NCBI RefSeq assembly: GCF_002858765.1
Contig: NZ_PJRP01000009.1
Coordinates: 186,001 to 250,000, forward strand
DNA: 64,000 nt
Origin: Cupriavidus pauculus
GTDB taxonomy: Bacteria; Pseudomonadota; Gammaproteobacteria; Burkholderiales; Burkholderiaceae
Reading direction: 5' to 3'
The translations under genes were made by a program, and so were the position numbers. The notes beneath the pieces are model-generated. The model did not search any database, was not told the origin of the DNA, and saw only the letters and a program-made list of their open reading frames with translations. Shown in pieces: positions 28,262-36,354 of the stretch. The number at the start of each line of letters is the position of its first letter. The first letter of the stretch is position 1.

Positions 28262-29341
28262 TCAGGCGGCACGGGTATCGGAATTTGGGTCCGGCGAGTC
28301 TGTCTCCGGGCCGCCCGTCGCGGCGCCAGCGGCACCGGACTTGTTGGCAAAGGCCTTGGCAATGCGCTCGATGACGCCATTTCTGGCCGCATCATACCCG
28401 CGTTTGATCGCCCACTCAAAAGAATGGGCATCGGCGGAACCGTGGCTCTTGATCACCAGCCCACGCAGCCCCAGCAGCGATGCGCCGTTGTAACGGGCAG
28501 GATCGAGCCGCCGCGCCAGGCGCGACAGGACCGGCATCGCCACCGCGGCCAGCAGCTTGGTGAACCACGAGCGCGTGAATTCTTCCTTGATCATGCTGCC
28601 GATCATCTTGGCCAGGCCTTCGGTGCTCTTGAGCGCCACGTTGCCGACGAAGCCGTCACAGACGACGATGTCGGTCGTACCCTTGAAGATGTCGTTGCCT
28701 TCCACGTTGCCGTAGAAGTTGAGCTCGGAAGCGCGCAGCAGCTCGCCGGCGGCCTTGACCACCTCGTTGCCCTTGATCACTTCCTCGCCAATATTGAGCA
28801 GGCCCACCGTCGGGTGGTCCTTGTGATCCACGACCGCAACCATGGCTTCAGCCATGCGCGCGAACTGCAGCAGGTGCTCCGGCTCGCAGTCGGCGTTGGC
28901 ACCGAGGTCGAGCACCGTGGTGCCCCAGCCCTGTTCGTTGGGAATCGTCGTGGCGATGGCAGGCCGCTCGATGCCTTCGAGCGTCTTCAGCACATAGCGT
29001 GAAACCGCCATCAATGCGCCGGTATTGCCAGCGGAAATACAGGCGCCAGCCTTGCCTTCCTTGACTTGCGTCACGGCCACGCGCATCGAAGAGTCTTTCT
29101 TCTTGCGCAGCGCCACTTCCACCGGGTCATCCATGGTGATGACTTCGGTCGCGGGCACGATGGTCACGCGCGGATGATCGCTTGCATGCAGCTTTTTCAG
29201 CTGCGCGCCGATGGCGTCGGGCAGGCCGACGAGGATCATCTCGGCGTCGTCGTGACGGGAAAGAAAACTGATCGCTGCCGGCACCGTCACGGAGACTCCG
29301 TGATCACCGCCCATGCAGTCGATAGCGAGCTTGATCGTCAT
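28262..29341 (-). CDS. plsX: Phosphate acyltransferase PlsX
   Basis: PlsX converts acyl-ACP to acyl-phosphate, the donor that PlsY uses to acylate glycerol 3-phosphate, linking fatty-acid synthesis to phospholipids at the membrane surface. The 359-residue protein begins [20 protein letters not shown] and contains [20 protein letters not shown] and [14 protein letters not shown], all family motifs. The ATG at 29339-29341 has AGGAAA about 5 nt upstream. A Ser/Gly/Asp-rich tail of about 25 residues extends beyond the usual end. A terminator separates it from rpmF upstream. Confidence 0.96.
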   Translation of the reverse strand: MTIKLAIDCMGGDHGVSVTVPAAISFLSRHDDAEMILVGLPDAIGAQLKKLHASDHPRVTIVPATEVITMDDPVEVALRKKKDSSMRVAVTQVKEGKAGACISAGNTGALMAVSRYVLKTLEGIERPAIATTIPNEQGWGTTVLDLGANADCEPEHLLQFARMAEAMVAVVDHKDHPTVGLLNIGEEVIKGNEVVKAAGELLRASELNFYGNVEGNDIFKGTTDIVVCDGFVGNVALKSTEGLAKMIGSMIKEEFTRSWFTKLLAAVAMPVLSRLARRLDPARYNGASLLGLRGLVIKSHGSADAHSFEWAIKRGYDAARNGVIERIAKAFANKSGAAGAATGGPETDSPDPNSDTRAA

Positions 29342-29442
29342 TGTTTCCTGATACGGAAAGCGCGCCGGCACCCGCCGCATCGATTCGCGGGGACGCAACC
29401 AGCCGGACGCGCGGATACGCTGCCGTGCGGGCGCCGAGCGCC

Positions 29443-29473
29443 CAACAAAAAAGCGGCAACCAGCTTGCCGCTT
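29443..29473 (-). terminator. Terminator between rpmF and plsX
   Basis: AAGCGGCAA/TTGCCGCTT (29451-29459 with 29465-29473) is followed on the minus strand by TTTTTTG. It ends the yceD-rpmF transcript at least in part before plsX. Confidence 0.88.
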
Positions 29474-29533
29474 TCCTGTTTTACACCTGACAACGTGCGC
29501 GAGCGAGACACAGGGTCACGCCAGACGACCTGG

Positions 29534-29713
29534 TCAGTCGTTCTTGGTCTTGATGACCTTGCGACCACGGTAGTAGCCGTTCGGGCTGACATGGTGGCGC
29601 AGGTGGGTTTCGCCCGTGGTCGGTTCGACGGCCAGGGGGGCGACCGACAGATGGTCGTGCGAACGGTGCATGCCGCGCTTGGACGGCGACTTCTTGTTCT
29701 GTTGAACAGCCAT
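29534..29713 (-). CDS. rpmF: 50S ribosomal protein L32
   Basis: The 59-residue protein reads [20 protein letters not shown] at its start and ends VIKTKND, the standard betaproteobacterial L32. The basic N-terminus and HRSH region are conserved; the zinc cysteines of some L32 forms are absent. The ATG at 29711-29713 is preceded by GAAGGAGTCATC, a strong ribosome site. It lies 120 bp downstream of yceD, its constant partner. Confidence 0.97.
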   Translation of the reverse strand: MAVQQNKKSPSKRGMHRSHDHLSVAPLAVEPTTGETHLRHHVSPNGYYRGRKVIKTKND

Positions 29714-29833
29714 GATGACTCCTTCGAGAATTTTGCGATATTAACACACGCATCCTGCGCAAGGCGTAGCCGGGGCCCGGCCGGATGCTTGACCTCTACC
29801 GTGAAGACCTGCCAGGCCGCGCTCCGCGCGGCG

Positions 29834-30451
29834 TCAATGCTTGGTCTTCAGGCCGGCCAGCGCCGCAAAGGGCGATGGCCGCTTTTCTTCCGCGGGCGGA
29901 GCCTCGGGCTCCACCTCGCCGTCTGCGCCGGTCACGAGCGACTCGTGTACCGTCGGACAGACTTCATGCTTCGGTGCCGAAGGCAATGCCAACAGCACTT
30001 CATCTTCAATCAGTTCCAGCGCCGAAAACTTCTTCGAGCCCACGATCACGTCGAGCTCGTCGTCATCCATCGGCGCTTCTTCGGCCGCTTCCTCGCTGAC
30101 CGCTACCTCAAAACGCATTTTCGTTGCGATCGGTTCGGGATAAACCCCCAGGCAGCGCTGGCAATTCAGCCAGACACGACCATTGACCGTCACGTCGACA
30201 AACAGGCGCTGCGATACCGCCGCACCGGGCTCCGCCGCCTCTTCGCGCACAAAGCCGATCAGGGTGTACGCGAAAGCCTCGTCCGCGGCGGACGCTGGCG
30301 CATCGGCGGCCGTCTCGGCTAAGATGCGCGGCAAATCGCGCACCGGCACCTCTCCCGCCACATTGCCACCTTTGCGGCAGAAGGCGAAGAGATCGGTTTC
30401 ACGCAGATCGAAGGCCAGGGCGGACGCCGCTGGCTGGGTCGGCTGACTCAT
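29834..30451 (-). CDS. yceD: YceD/DUF177 protein, 23S rRNA accumulation factor family
   Basis: YceD-family proteins sit upstream of rpmF in most bacteria and have been linked to 23S rRNA accumulation. The 205-residue protein has the conserved LNCQRCLGVYPEPI near residue 108 (CxxC), the acidic DDDELDVI region and VCPTVHE near 178. I start at ATG 30449-30451, which gives the family N-terminus MSQPTQ; an upstream in-frame start at 30565 would run through the promoter. It is transcribed from a good sigma-70 promoter at 30527-30556 and is divergent from maf. Confidence 0.92.
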   Translation of the reverse strand: MSQPTQPAASALAFDLRETDLFAFCRKGGNVAGEVPVRDLPRILAETAADAPASAADEAFAYTLIGFVREEAAEPGAAVSQRLFVDVTVNGRVWLNCQRCLGVYPEPIATKMRFEVAVSEEAAEEAPMDDDELDVIVGSKKFSALELIEDEVLLALPSAPKHEVCPTVHESLVTGADGEVEPEAPPAEEKRPSPFAALAGLKTKH

Positions 30452-30526
30452 CAGACTGAATCGCAGTAAATGCCTTGTTTGCCACACGTTGCAGGCAACG
30501 CATGTGCCTGTGCGGCTAAACGCGCG

Positions 30527-30556
30527 ATTATACGTGGAATTTTCCGGAACGGTCAA
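30527..30556 (-). promoter_or_regulatory. Sigma-70 promoter of yceD-rpmF
   Basis: On the minus strand TTGACC (30551-30556), an 18-bp spacer and a perfect TATAAT (30527-30532). Transcription would start near 30520, giving a leader of about 70 nt before yceD. Confidence 0.75.
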
Positions 30557-30606
30557 AGTATACAAGCCGAAAACCGTTCTTCACCGATTTCTGGCGCCCT
30601 TCCTAT

Positions 30607-31206
30607 ATGTCTTCCGACTCCCGTCCCGCGCTGATCCTCGGATCAAGCTCACCTTATCGCCGCGAACTGCTGGCGCGGCTGCAGATCCCGTTCGAGGTGG
30701 CAACGCCCGATATCGACGAAACGCCACTGTCCGGCGAGCGCCCCGACGCCACCGCATTGCGCCTGGCGCGACTGAAGGCCGAAGCCATCGCGGCGCGACA
30801 CCCTGGTGCGCTGGTTATCGGCTCCGATCAGGTCTGCACGCTCGACGGCATGCAGATTGGCAAACCCGGCAACCATGAAAACGCGCTGGCGCAACTGCAA
30901 CGCATGCGTGGCCGAACCGTCACCTTTCATTCGGCCCTGTGCCTGCTCGACAGCCGTACCGGCGTTGCGCAGTTGGCCGACGTGCAGACGCTGGTCACGT
31001 TCCGCAACCTGACCGATGCAGAGCTGGATGCCTATCTACGCATCGAAACACCCTACGACTGCGCCGGCAGCGCCAAGGCGGAAGGCCTTGGCATCGCCCT
31101 GCTGTCGCGCGTGGAATCGGACGACCCCACCGCGCTGATTGGCCTGCCGCTGGTAGCCCTGACCGGCATGCTGCGCCAGGTCGGCTACCCGTTCTTTGGA
31201 GCCTGA
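30607..31206 (+). CDS. Maf/YceF nucleoside triphosphate pyrophosphatase
   Basis: Maf-family enzymes hydrolyse non-canonical or methylated nucleoside triphosphates to monophosphates. The E. coli YceF branch acts on 7-methyl-GTP. The 199-residue protein has the phosphate-binding motif LGSSSPYRRELL (residues 11-22), IDETPLSGE, the catalytic GSDQVC, GKPGNHENA and YDCAGSAKAEGLG. It is divergent from yceD, as yceF is next to yceD in E. coli. It is followed 3 bp later by a tetrapyrrole-methylase gene, so they form a pair. Confidence 0.93.
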   Translation: MSSDSRPALILGSSSPYRRELLARLQIPFEVATPDIDETPLSGERPDATALRLARLKAEAIAARHPGALVIGSDQVCTLDGMQIGKPGNHENALAQLQRMRGRTVTFHSALCLLDSRTGVAQLADVQTLVTFRNLTDAELDAYLRIETPYDCAGSAKAEGLGIALLSRVESDDPTALIGLPLVALTGMLRQVGYPFFGA

Positions 31207-31209
31207 ACC

Positions 31210-31941
31210 ATGGCTGGCACGCTTTTCCTGATTCCCAACACGCTCGGCAAGCGCGACGAGTTCGACCCCGTCATGGATGTGATTCCCGCCGGTGTGCAGC
31301 AGATCGCGGCGCGGCTTGACTATCTGGTGGCCGAAAACGCCAAGACGGCGCGCGCCTTCCTGAAGAAGCTGGCGGAGACCGCGCCGCTGACGCACACCAT
31401 CCAGCAGATCGAAATCCGCGAACTGAACGTCAATACAAAGGCCGCTGCGCTGGATGCCTTGCTCGACCCCATCGCGGACGGGCGCGATGGCGGCCTGCTG
31501 TCCGAAGCGGGCGTGCCGGCCGTAGCCGATCCGGGCGCCGATCTGGTGCGGCTGGCCCACACGCGCGGCATCACGGTGCGTCCGCTGGTCGGCCCCAGTT
31601 CGATCCTGCTGGCGGTGATGGGCTCGGGCCTGAACGGCCAGAGCTTTGCGTTCAATGGCTACCTGCCCGTGGATGCCAACGAACGCGCGAAGAAGCTGCG
31701 TGATCTGGAACAGCGATCGCGCAAGGCGCAGCAAACCCAGGTGTGGATCGAGACGCCCTATCGCAACGGCCCGTTGCTCGACGCGCTGCGCCAGCATTGT
31801 TCGGGCACCACGCTGCTGTCGATCGCCGTGGACCTGACGCTGCCGACAGAGACCATCGTCACGCTGCCGATCTCCGCGTGGCGCCCGGACCGCCTTGAAC
31901 TGCACAAGCGCCCGGCGATCTTTTCGCTGCTCGCGCAGTAG
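31210..31941 (+). CDS. SAM-dependent methyltransferase, tetrapyrrole methylase (RsmI-like) family
   Basis: The 243-residue protein has the tetrapyrrole-methylase fold of RsmI: a Gly/Ser-rich SAM-binding SEAGVPAVADPGADLVRLA (about residues 98-116), VGPSSILLAVMGSGLNGQSFAFNGYLP and ETPYRNGPLL. RsmI methylates the 2'-hydroxyl of C1402 in 16S rRNA. This protein is shorter and diverges at its N-terminus, so it is more likely the second, uncharacterised paralogue common in Burkholderiales. It lies 3 bp after maf, with which it must be co-expressed. I do not assign a substrate. Confidence 0.85.
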   Translation: MAGTLFLIPNTLGKRDEFDPVMDVIPAGVQQIAARLDYLVAENAKTARAFLKKLAETAPLTHTIQQIEIRELNVNTKAAALDALLDPIADGRDGGLLSEAGVPAVADPGADLVRLAHTRGITVRPLVGPSSILLAVMGSGLNGQSFAFNGYLPVDANERAKKLRDLEQRSRKAQQTQVWIETPYRNGPLLDALRQHCSGTTLLSIAVDLTLPTETIVTLPISAWRPDRLELHKRPAIFSLLAQ

Positions 31942-31961
31942 TTGGTACCAGGCCGCTCGCA

Positions 31962-31989
31962 CTTGTTAACTAGTTAGCTAGTTAACAAG
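31962..31989. repeat. AT-rich perfect palindrome between convergent genes
   Basis: CTTGTTAACTA (31962-31972) is exactly mirrored by TAGTTAACAAG (31979-31989) around a 6-nt loop. Its composition is much richer in A and T than its surroundings. No T-run follows, so it is not a standard terminator, although it lies where both converging transcripts end. Confidence 0.75.
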
Positions 31990-32066
31990 CGGGCAGCCAG
32001 GACGCGTCAGGCACCAAACCGCCCCCTCCCCATAGGGAAAGGACGGAAAAACGCCAATTTCCATCC

Positions 32067-33230
32067 TCAGCGCACAGCAGGCGCCGACGCGTTCATCAAC
32101 ATCATCTTCATTGCCGCGGAGCCCATCGCCGCGCCAAACCGCTTGGCCACGCGCTCGGCGATGTTTTCCTTGACCGTGTAGTCGACGATGTCCTCGGCCT
32201 TGAACAGGTCGCGCGCCACGTAGTCGGCGCTACCCAGGCCATCGGCGAGGCCCAGTTCCACCGCGCGCTCGCCGGACCAGAACAGGCCCGAGAACAGATC
32301 CGGGTCGCTCTTGAGCCGGTCGCCCCGACCTTCCTTCACCACATCGATGAACTGCTGGTGGATCTGCTTGAGCATCGACTCCGCGAACGCCTTCTGGCGC
32401 GGCACCTCGGGCGAGAACGGATCGAGCATGCCCTTGTTGGCGCCCGACGTGTACAGGCGACGCTGGACCCCCAGCTTGTCCATCAGGCCGGTAAAGCCGA
32501 AACCGTCCATCAGCACCCCGATCGAGCCAACGATACTGGCCTTGTCGACATAGATCTTGTCGGCCGCGGCGGCCACGTAGTAGCCACCCGACGCGCAGAT
32601 TTCCTCCACCACCACGTAGAACGGCTTGTCCGGATAGGTCTTGCGCAGACGATGGATCTCGTCGTTGATGATGCCGGCCTGCACCGGCGAGCCGCCGGGC
32701 GAGTTGATCTTCAGGATCACGCCCGCGGCCGAGGTATCGGCAAACGCCGCCTGCAGCGATGCATTGATCGAGTCGGCGCTGGCTGGCGTGCCCGCGGCGA
32801 TCTCGCCTTCAAGCGTCACCATGGCCGTATGGCGGCCGCTGGTGCTGGTCAGGCTGTCGCCCTTGAAATCGATCACGGCGAACAGGATCAGCGCCAGGAT
32901 GCCCAGCCCCACCAGCCGGAAGAATATCTTCCAGCGCCGTGCGGCGCGTTGCTCGCGCAGGCTGGCCATCAGCACCTTTTCCAGCACGTCGCGTTCCCAG
33001 CCGCCACCGGCGCCGCCCACTGGCGCGGCAGCGTTGCCGGCCATGCGCGCGCGGCGTTCGTCGGCCTCGCGGCGGGCGGCATCGTCGCCGGCCTTCAGGT
33101 CGCGCTCCAGCGGATAGTCCGCCTGCTGCGCCGTTTCCAGCGTCTCGCTGCTGCCGGGAGCGTGCTCGTCAGGACGCTGCTCTGGTTGACCCGGTTGTTC
33201 GGATGATGGCGGTTTTTGCTGTTCTGTCAT
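32067..33230 (-). CDS. sppA: Signal peptide peptidase SppA-like S49 protease
   Basis: S49 proteases cleave remnant signal peptides in the membrane. The 387-residue protein has a long Pro/Glu-rich cytoplasmic leader, one membrane segment at about residues 100-120 (FFRLVGLGILALILFAVI) and the periplasmic protease domain. LKINSPGGSPVQAG and the catalytic serine of CASGGYYVA (near 214) are visible, and the lysine of the dyad is expected in the DKIYVDKASIVGSIGV region. This is the short single-domain form, about half the length of E. coli SppA. ATG 33228-33230 is preferred over an upstream TTG at 33251. It follows the Rieske gene by 39 bp. Confidence 0.92.
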   Translation of the reverse strand: MTEQQKPPSSEQPGQPEQRPDEHAPGSSETLETAQQADYPLERDLKAGDDAARREADERRARMAGNAAAPVGGAGGGWERDVLEKVLMASLREQRAARRWKIFFRLVGLGILALILFAVIDFKGDSLTSTSGRHTAMVTLEGEIAAGTPASADSINASLQAAFADTSAAGVILKINSPGGSPVQAGIINDEIHRLRKTYPDKPFYVVVEEICASGGYYVAAAADKIYVDKASIVGSIGVLMDGFGFTGLMDKLGVQRRLYTSGANKGMLDPFSPEVPRQKAFAESMLKQIHQQFIDVVKEGRGDRLKSDPDLFSGLFWSGERAVELGLADGLGSADYVARDLFKAEDIVDYTVKENIAERVAKRFGAAMGSAAMKMMLMNASAPAVR

Positions 33231-33269
33231 GCAGATGGACTCAGGCGTCAAACGAAGACCCGGCTCCGC

Positions 33270-33653
33270 TCAGTTGGCGTCGGGCGCAAAAAAAGGGGCT
33301 TCGGGCTGCCAGAAGACAGCACCTTCACGTTCCTCGATGTGGAGCTTGGCAAGCGCGGCGCCCCGACAAGGGCCGCCCACGCACAGACCGGTGTCTGGCG
33401 CGTAGGTCGCGCCATGTGTCGCGCACATCAAGTATAGGCCTGCACTATCGAAAAACTGCCCTTCCTGCCAGTCGAGCTCCATGGGCACATGGGCGCACTG
33501 GTTCAGGTAGCCATAGGCCACGCCGTCGTAGCGGATCGCAAACGCGCCGATGTCGCGCGAAGCCATGCGGACGGTAAAACGCACCCCCGCCCCGCCATCG
33601 ACCAGATCGACGGCTGCGCAGAGGCGGCGTGGTGCCAGGCTGTCGTCAGGCAT
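33270..33653 (-). CDS. Rieske [2Fe-2S] domain protein
   Basis: This 127-residue protein is essentially a single Rieske domain. Cys53-x-His55 and Cys77-x2-His80 bind the [2Fe-2S] cluster, with the loop sequence CATHGATY. It resembles stand-alone Rieske ferredoxins such as the small subunits of oxygenases and nitrite reductases, but no oxygenase is nearby. The partner is unknown. The ATG at 33651-33653 overlaps the end of gph by 8 bp, so translation of the two is coupled. The gene sits between gph and sppA in a leftward rluC-gph-Rieske-sppA run. Confidence 0.9.
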   Translation of the reverse strand: MPDDSLAPRRLCAAVDLVDGGAGVRFTVRMASRDIGAFAIRYDGVAYGYLNQCAHVPMELDWQEGQFFDSAGLYLMCATHGATYAPDTGLCVGGPCRGAALAKLHIEEREGAVFWQPEAPFFAPDAN

Positions 33654-34305
33654 GGTCAAGCAGCCATTGCTGCAGATCGGCGATCGACGTGGCGCAATGC
33701 ACGGGCGACATCGCGCGGAGCGAATCGGCCGGATGTGCGCCATAGCACACGCCCAGGCCCTGCGCGCCGGCGTTGATGGCCATCTGCAGATCGTGCGTGG
33801 TGTCGCCAACCATGACCGTGCGGCCGATGTCCTGGCCCAGCTCGCGCGTGAGCTCATGCAGCATGGCCGGGTGCGGCTTCGAGAATGTCTCGTCCGCGCA
33901 ACGCGTGGCATCGAACAGCTTGCCCAGACCGGTGCTGGCCAGCGCACGCTCAAGCCCCACGCGGGTCTTGCCGGTGGCCACGCCCAGGAAATAGTGCTCG
34001 GCGTGCAGCGCCTCGAGCATCTCGCGCACACCCGGGAACAACACCAGATCCGCGTCGCGGGTCAGGAAGTGATAGCGATAGCGCTCGGCCAGACGCGGGT
34101 AATCGGCCGGATCGAGCGTCGGTACGGCATAGGACAGCGCGTCCTTGAGGCCCAGCCCGATCACGTGGCTGGCGGCGCTGTCGTTGGGCACGGGCAAGCC
34201 CAGGTCGCGGCTGGCCAGTTGAATGCACTTGGCGATGGTAGGCGTGGAATCCATCAGGGTTCCATCCCAGTCGAAAACGATCAGGTCAAAGCGCTGCCTG
34301 GCCAT
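33646..34305 (-). CDS. gph: HAD-family phosphoglycolate phosphatase-like hydrolase
   Basis: The 219-residue protein is a HAD subfamily IA phosphatase. The nucleophile motif is FDWDGTLMDS (Asp11 and Asp13), motif II is ATGKTRVGL (about residues 110-118), a lysine is present in SKPHPAML, and motif IV is MVGDTTHDLQMA. Genes of this position in proteobacteria are named gph, and the enzyme would remove 2-phosphoglycolate, but other sugar phosphates or nucleotides are possible. It starts 61 bp after rluC, the rluC-gph pairing found in many Gram-negatives. Confidence 0.88.
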   Translation of the reverse strand: MARQRFDLIVFDWDGTLMDSTPTIAKCIQLASRDLGLPVPNDSAASHVIGLGLKDALSYAVPTLDPADYPRLAERYRYHFLTRDADLVLFPGVREMLEALHAEHYFLGVATGKTRVGLERALASTGLGKLFDATRCADETFSKPHPAMLHELTRELGQDIGRTVMVGDTTHDLQMAINAGAQGLGVCYGAHPADSLRAMSPVHCATSIADLQQWLLDHA

Positions 34306-34366
34306 TGCGGTCCTTGGTCGATACGGAAAGTGTTGCAGATATGGATTGCGGCGCGTGCGCCAGTCC

Positions 34367-35368
34367 TCACGAGGCGTCGCCGATCTGGGTCAATTGTTGC
34401 AAAAAATCGACACATTCGGGAGGCAGCGGCGCAGACACAGTGATTGGCTCGCCGGTATTCGGATGGATGAACGTCAGTTTGTGGGCGTGCAGGAACATCC
34501 GTTTGATGCCGGGCTTCGCGCCACTGCGGGAAAGCGCCTTATTGAGCGCAAAGTCGCCGTACTTCTCGTCGCCGATGATCGGGAAACCCGTCGACTGCAG
34601 ATGTACGCGGATCTGGTGCGTACGCCCGGTCTTCAGTTCGGCTTCCAGCAGCGTGAACCCCTCGAACGCCTTCACGCGGTTGAAGACCGTGTGCGACGCC
34701 AGACCGCCCTCGGCTTGCACGCGCACGCGCCGCTCGCCATCCGGCGTGCTGTACTTATATAGAGGCAGCTTCACGTGCTGGCGCGCATTCGGAAATTCAC
34801 CCACCACGCAGGCGAAGTAGCGCTTGTCCATGTCGCTTCCGCGAATCTGCTCATGTAGGTGCACCAGCGCCGACCGCTTCTTGGCCAGCACCAGGATGCC
34901 GGAGGTTTCGCGGTCCAGCCGATGCACCAGCTCCAGAAACTTGGCCTCGGGCCGCGCGCGGCGCAATTGTTCGATCACGCCAAACGCCACCCCTGACCCG
35001 CCATGCACGGCCACGCCGGCCGGCTTGTCGATCACCAGCAGGTGGGTGTCCTCGAACAAAACCGGAAATTCGCCGGCCGGCACGAAAGTGCCCTCCGATG
35101 CCTTTTCAGCCACGCGCATCGGCGGGATTCGCACGACATCGCCCAGCTTCAGCCGGTAAGTTGCATCGATCCGCCCTTTGTTGACGCGCACCTCACCCGA
35201 GCGCAGAACCCGGTAGATGTGGCTCTTGGGCACCCCCTTGGCGACCTTCAACAGGTAGTTGTCGATGCGCTGACCTTCGGCGCTCTCGTCAATCGTGACA
35301 TACGCCACCTGGAGGCCGCTGGTGCGGGAGCGCGGCTCCGTTTCAATTTGATGGCGTAACTCATTCAT
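34367..35368 (-). CDS. rluC: 23S rRNA pseudouridine synthase RluC
   Basis: RluC makes pseudouridines 955, 2504 and 2580 in 23S rRNA. The 333-residue protein has an N-terminal S4 RNA-binding domain (RIDNYLLKVAKGVPKSHIYRVLRSGEVRVNKGR) and the catalytic domain with HRLDRETSG. The essential Asp is near residue 152, and LKTGRTHQIRVHL follows. I use ATG 35366-35368. It has no ribosome site, and a -35/-10 pair ends only 4 nt before it (35373-35401), so the message may be leaderless. It is divergent from rne, as in E. coli. Confidence 0.94.
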   Translation of the reverse strand: MNELRHQIETEPRSRTSGLQVAYVTIDESAEGQRIDNYLLKVAKGVPKSHIYRVLRSGEVRVNKGRIDATYRLKLGDVVRIPPMRVAEKASEGTFVPAGEFPVLFEDTHLLVIDKPAGVAVHGGSGVAFGVIEQLRRARPEAKFLELVHRLDRETSGILVLAKKRSALVHLHEQIRGSDMDKRYFACVVGEFPNARQHVKLPLYKYSTPDGERRVRVQAEGGLASHTVFNRVKAFEGFTLLEAELKTGRTHQIRVHLQSTGFPIIGDEKYGDFALNKALSRSGAKPGIKRMFLHAHKLTFIHPNTGEPITVSAPLPPECVDFLQQLTQIGDAS

Positions 35369-35372
35369 TTTC

Positions 35373-35401
35373 AATATAATTTCCCGGCCGTACCCGGCCA
35401 A
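35373..35401 (-). promoter_or_regulatory. Candidate rluC promoter abutting the start codon
   Basis: On the minus strand TTGGCC (35396-35401), 17 bp, then TATATT (35373-35378), followed 4 nt later by the rluC ATG. Typical initiation 5-7 nt after the -10 box would fall on the ATG itself. Confidence 0.5.
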
Positions 35402-36354
35402 ATGCCGGGAATGTGCGACCTGTGTAAGCGATGTTTGGCGCGAACTCCAACCGGAATGCCTGCCATTTGCGGCAAACCGGAACGGAACATGCAGGGCATC
35501 CAGGCAGTTGTCTTGGGTAGTCCCACCAGTATCCGCGCGAGATCTCGCATTTTACACTTCGGGTTGCCGCCAGCCCGGCCCGTCTCCCGCATGTTGCGTA
35601 CCCCGCAGGCGCCAGACAGGCAAATGGTGGCAATCAGCAGCACGCACGCGCCGCGCCGGCGCGCAGGAAGTCGCCCAGAGGCGGCTTCGGCAATCAGCCG
35701 GCCGACACGTGGAAACAGAGTGTTCAGGTAGAAAAGAATTCAATGTGGATGCCAGTGAAGGGCATCCGCATCGGTGAGAGAAGACCGCCCGCACCGGGAA
35801 CCGGTGCCGGCCCGGCAGGTGACACCCTGCCAACCGACCTGCAGTACCCGCCGCGACTTGCCGATGGTCGTCGTAGTTCGACGATCCGGCAGCGGCGCCC
35901 GAGCGCAGAACGCGAAGAACCAGCGGCGCGCCCGCCAGCGGACAGGTCGGTTTGGCAATGGCATGCAACTGCTGCGTCCGGATGACTTGCTCTTTGACGC
36001 GTCCTGGCCATCCCGGCCCGGCTGCGATGGGCAGCGTTGCCCGTGCCGATGGCACGGCCGACATGCCGCCCTCGCCCCCGGCCCGCCGGCATCCGCCAGA
36101 TATCGCTGCACCAGGAGCAAGGCCCATTTGCCCTCTCCCGACCCAGCAGCGGATCGCCCGCAGACTTTTTGCGGATGACGGGACGCCGACACCCTCTCCT
36201 TTCACCCGCGCCCAGCCGGCCGCATAGCAACGCGTCGGCAACTCCGGCAATTCTCCCGCCCTCGCTCTCTTTCCTCGCGTGCTCCCTGGACCGTCGCGGG
36301 CATGACCCACTCATGACCCATTGGGCTCCCGCGACACTGGAGTGAGGTATTGCG
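35402..36354 (+). promoter_or_regulatory. Long non-coding region upstream of rne, probable extended 5' leader
   Basis: About 950 bp between the divergent rluC and rne genes carries no open frame with family resemblance or a ribosome site. It is rich in short perfect stems: GCACCGG-GAA-CCGGTGC at 35791-35807, CCGTGCC-GAT-GGCACGG at 36041-36057 and GTCGCGGG/CCCGCGAC at 36293-36335. In E. coli the rne mRNA has a 361-nt structured leader through which RNase E controls its own message. A similar leader is likely here, but I could not locate the promoter, so its real length is unknown. Confidence 0.55.
36293..36335 (+). promoter_or_regulatory. Hairpin directly before the rne ribosome site
   Basis: GTCGCGGG (36293-36300) pairs with CCCGCGAC (36328-36335), enclosing a loop with two copies of CATGACCCA-like sequence (36301, 36312). 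The rne ribosome site GGAGTGAGG begins 4 nt later, at 36339. The position suggests control of translation or mRNA decay. Confidence 0.5.

Noticed and set aside
35552..36310. Overlapping open frames in the rne upstream region on both strands
   Set aside because: No ribosome sites, Arg/Pro/Ala-rich translations and no resemblance to known proteins. Better read as non-coding leader.
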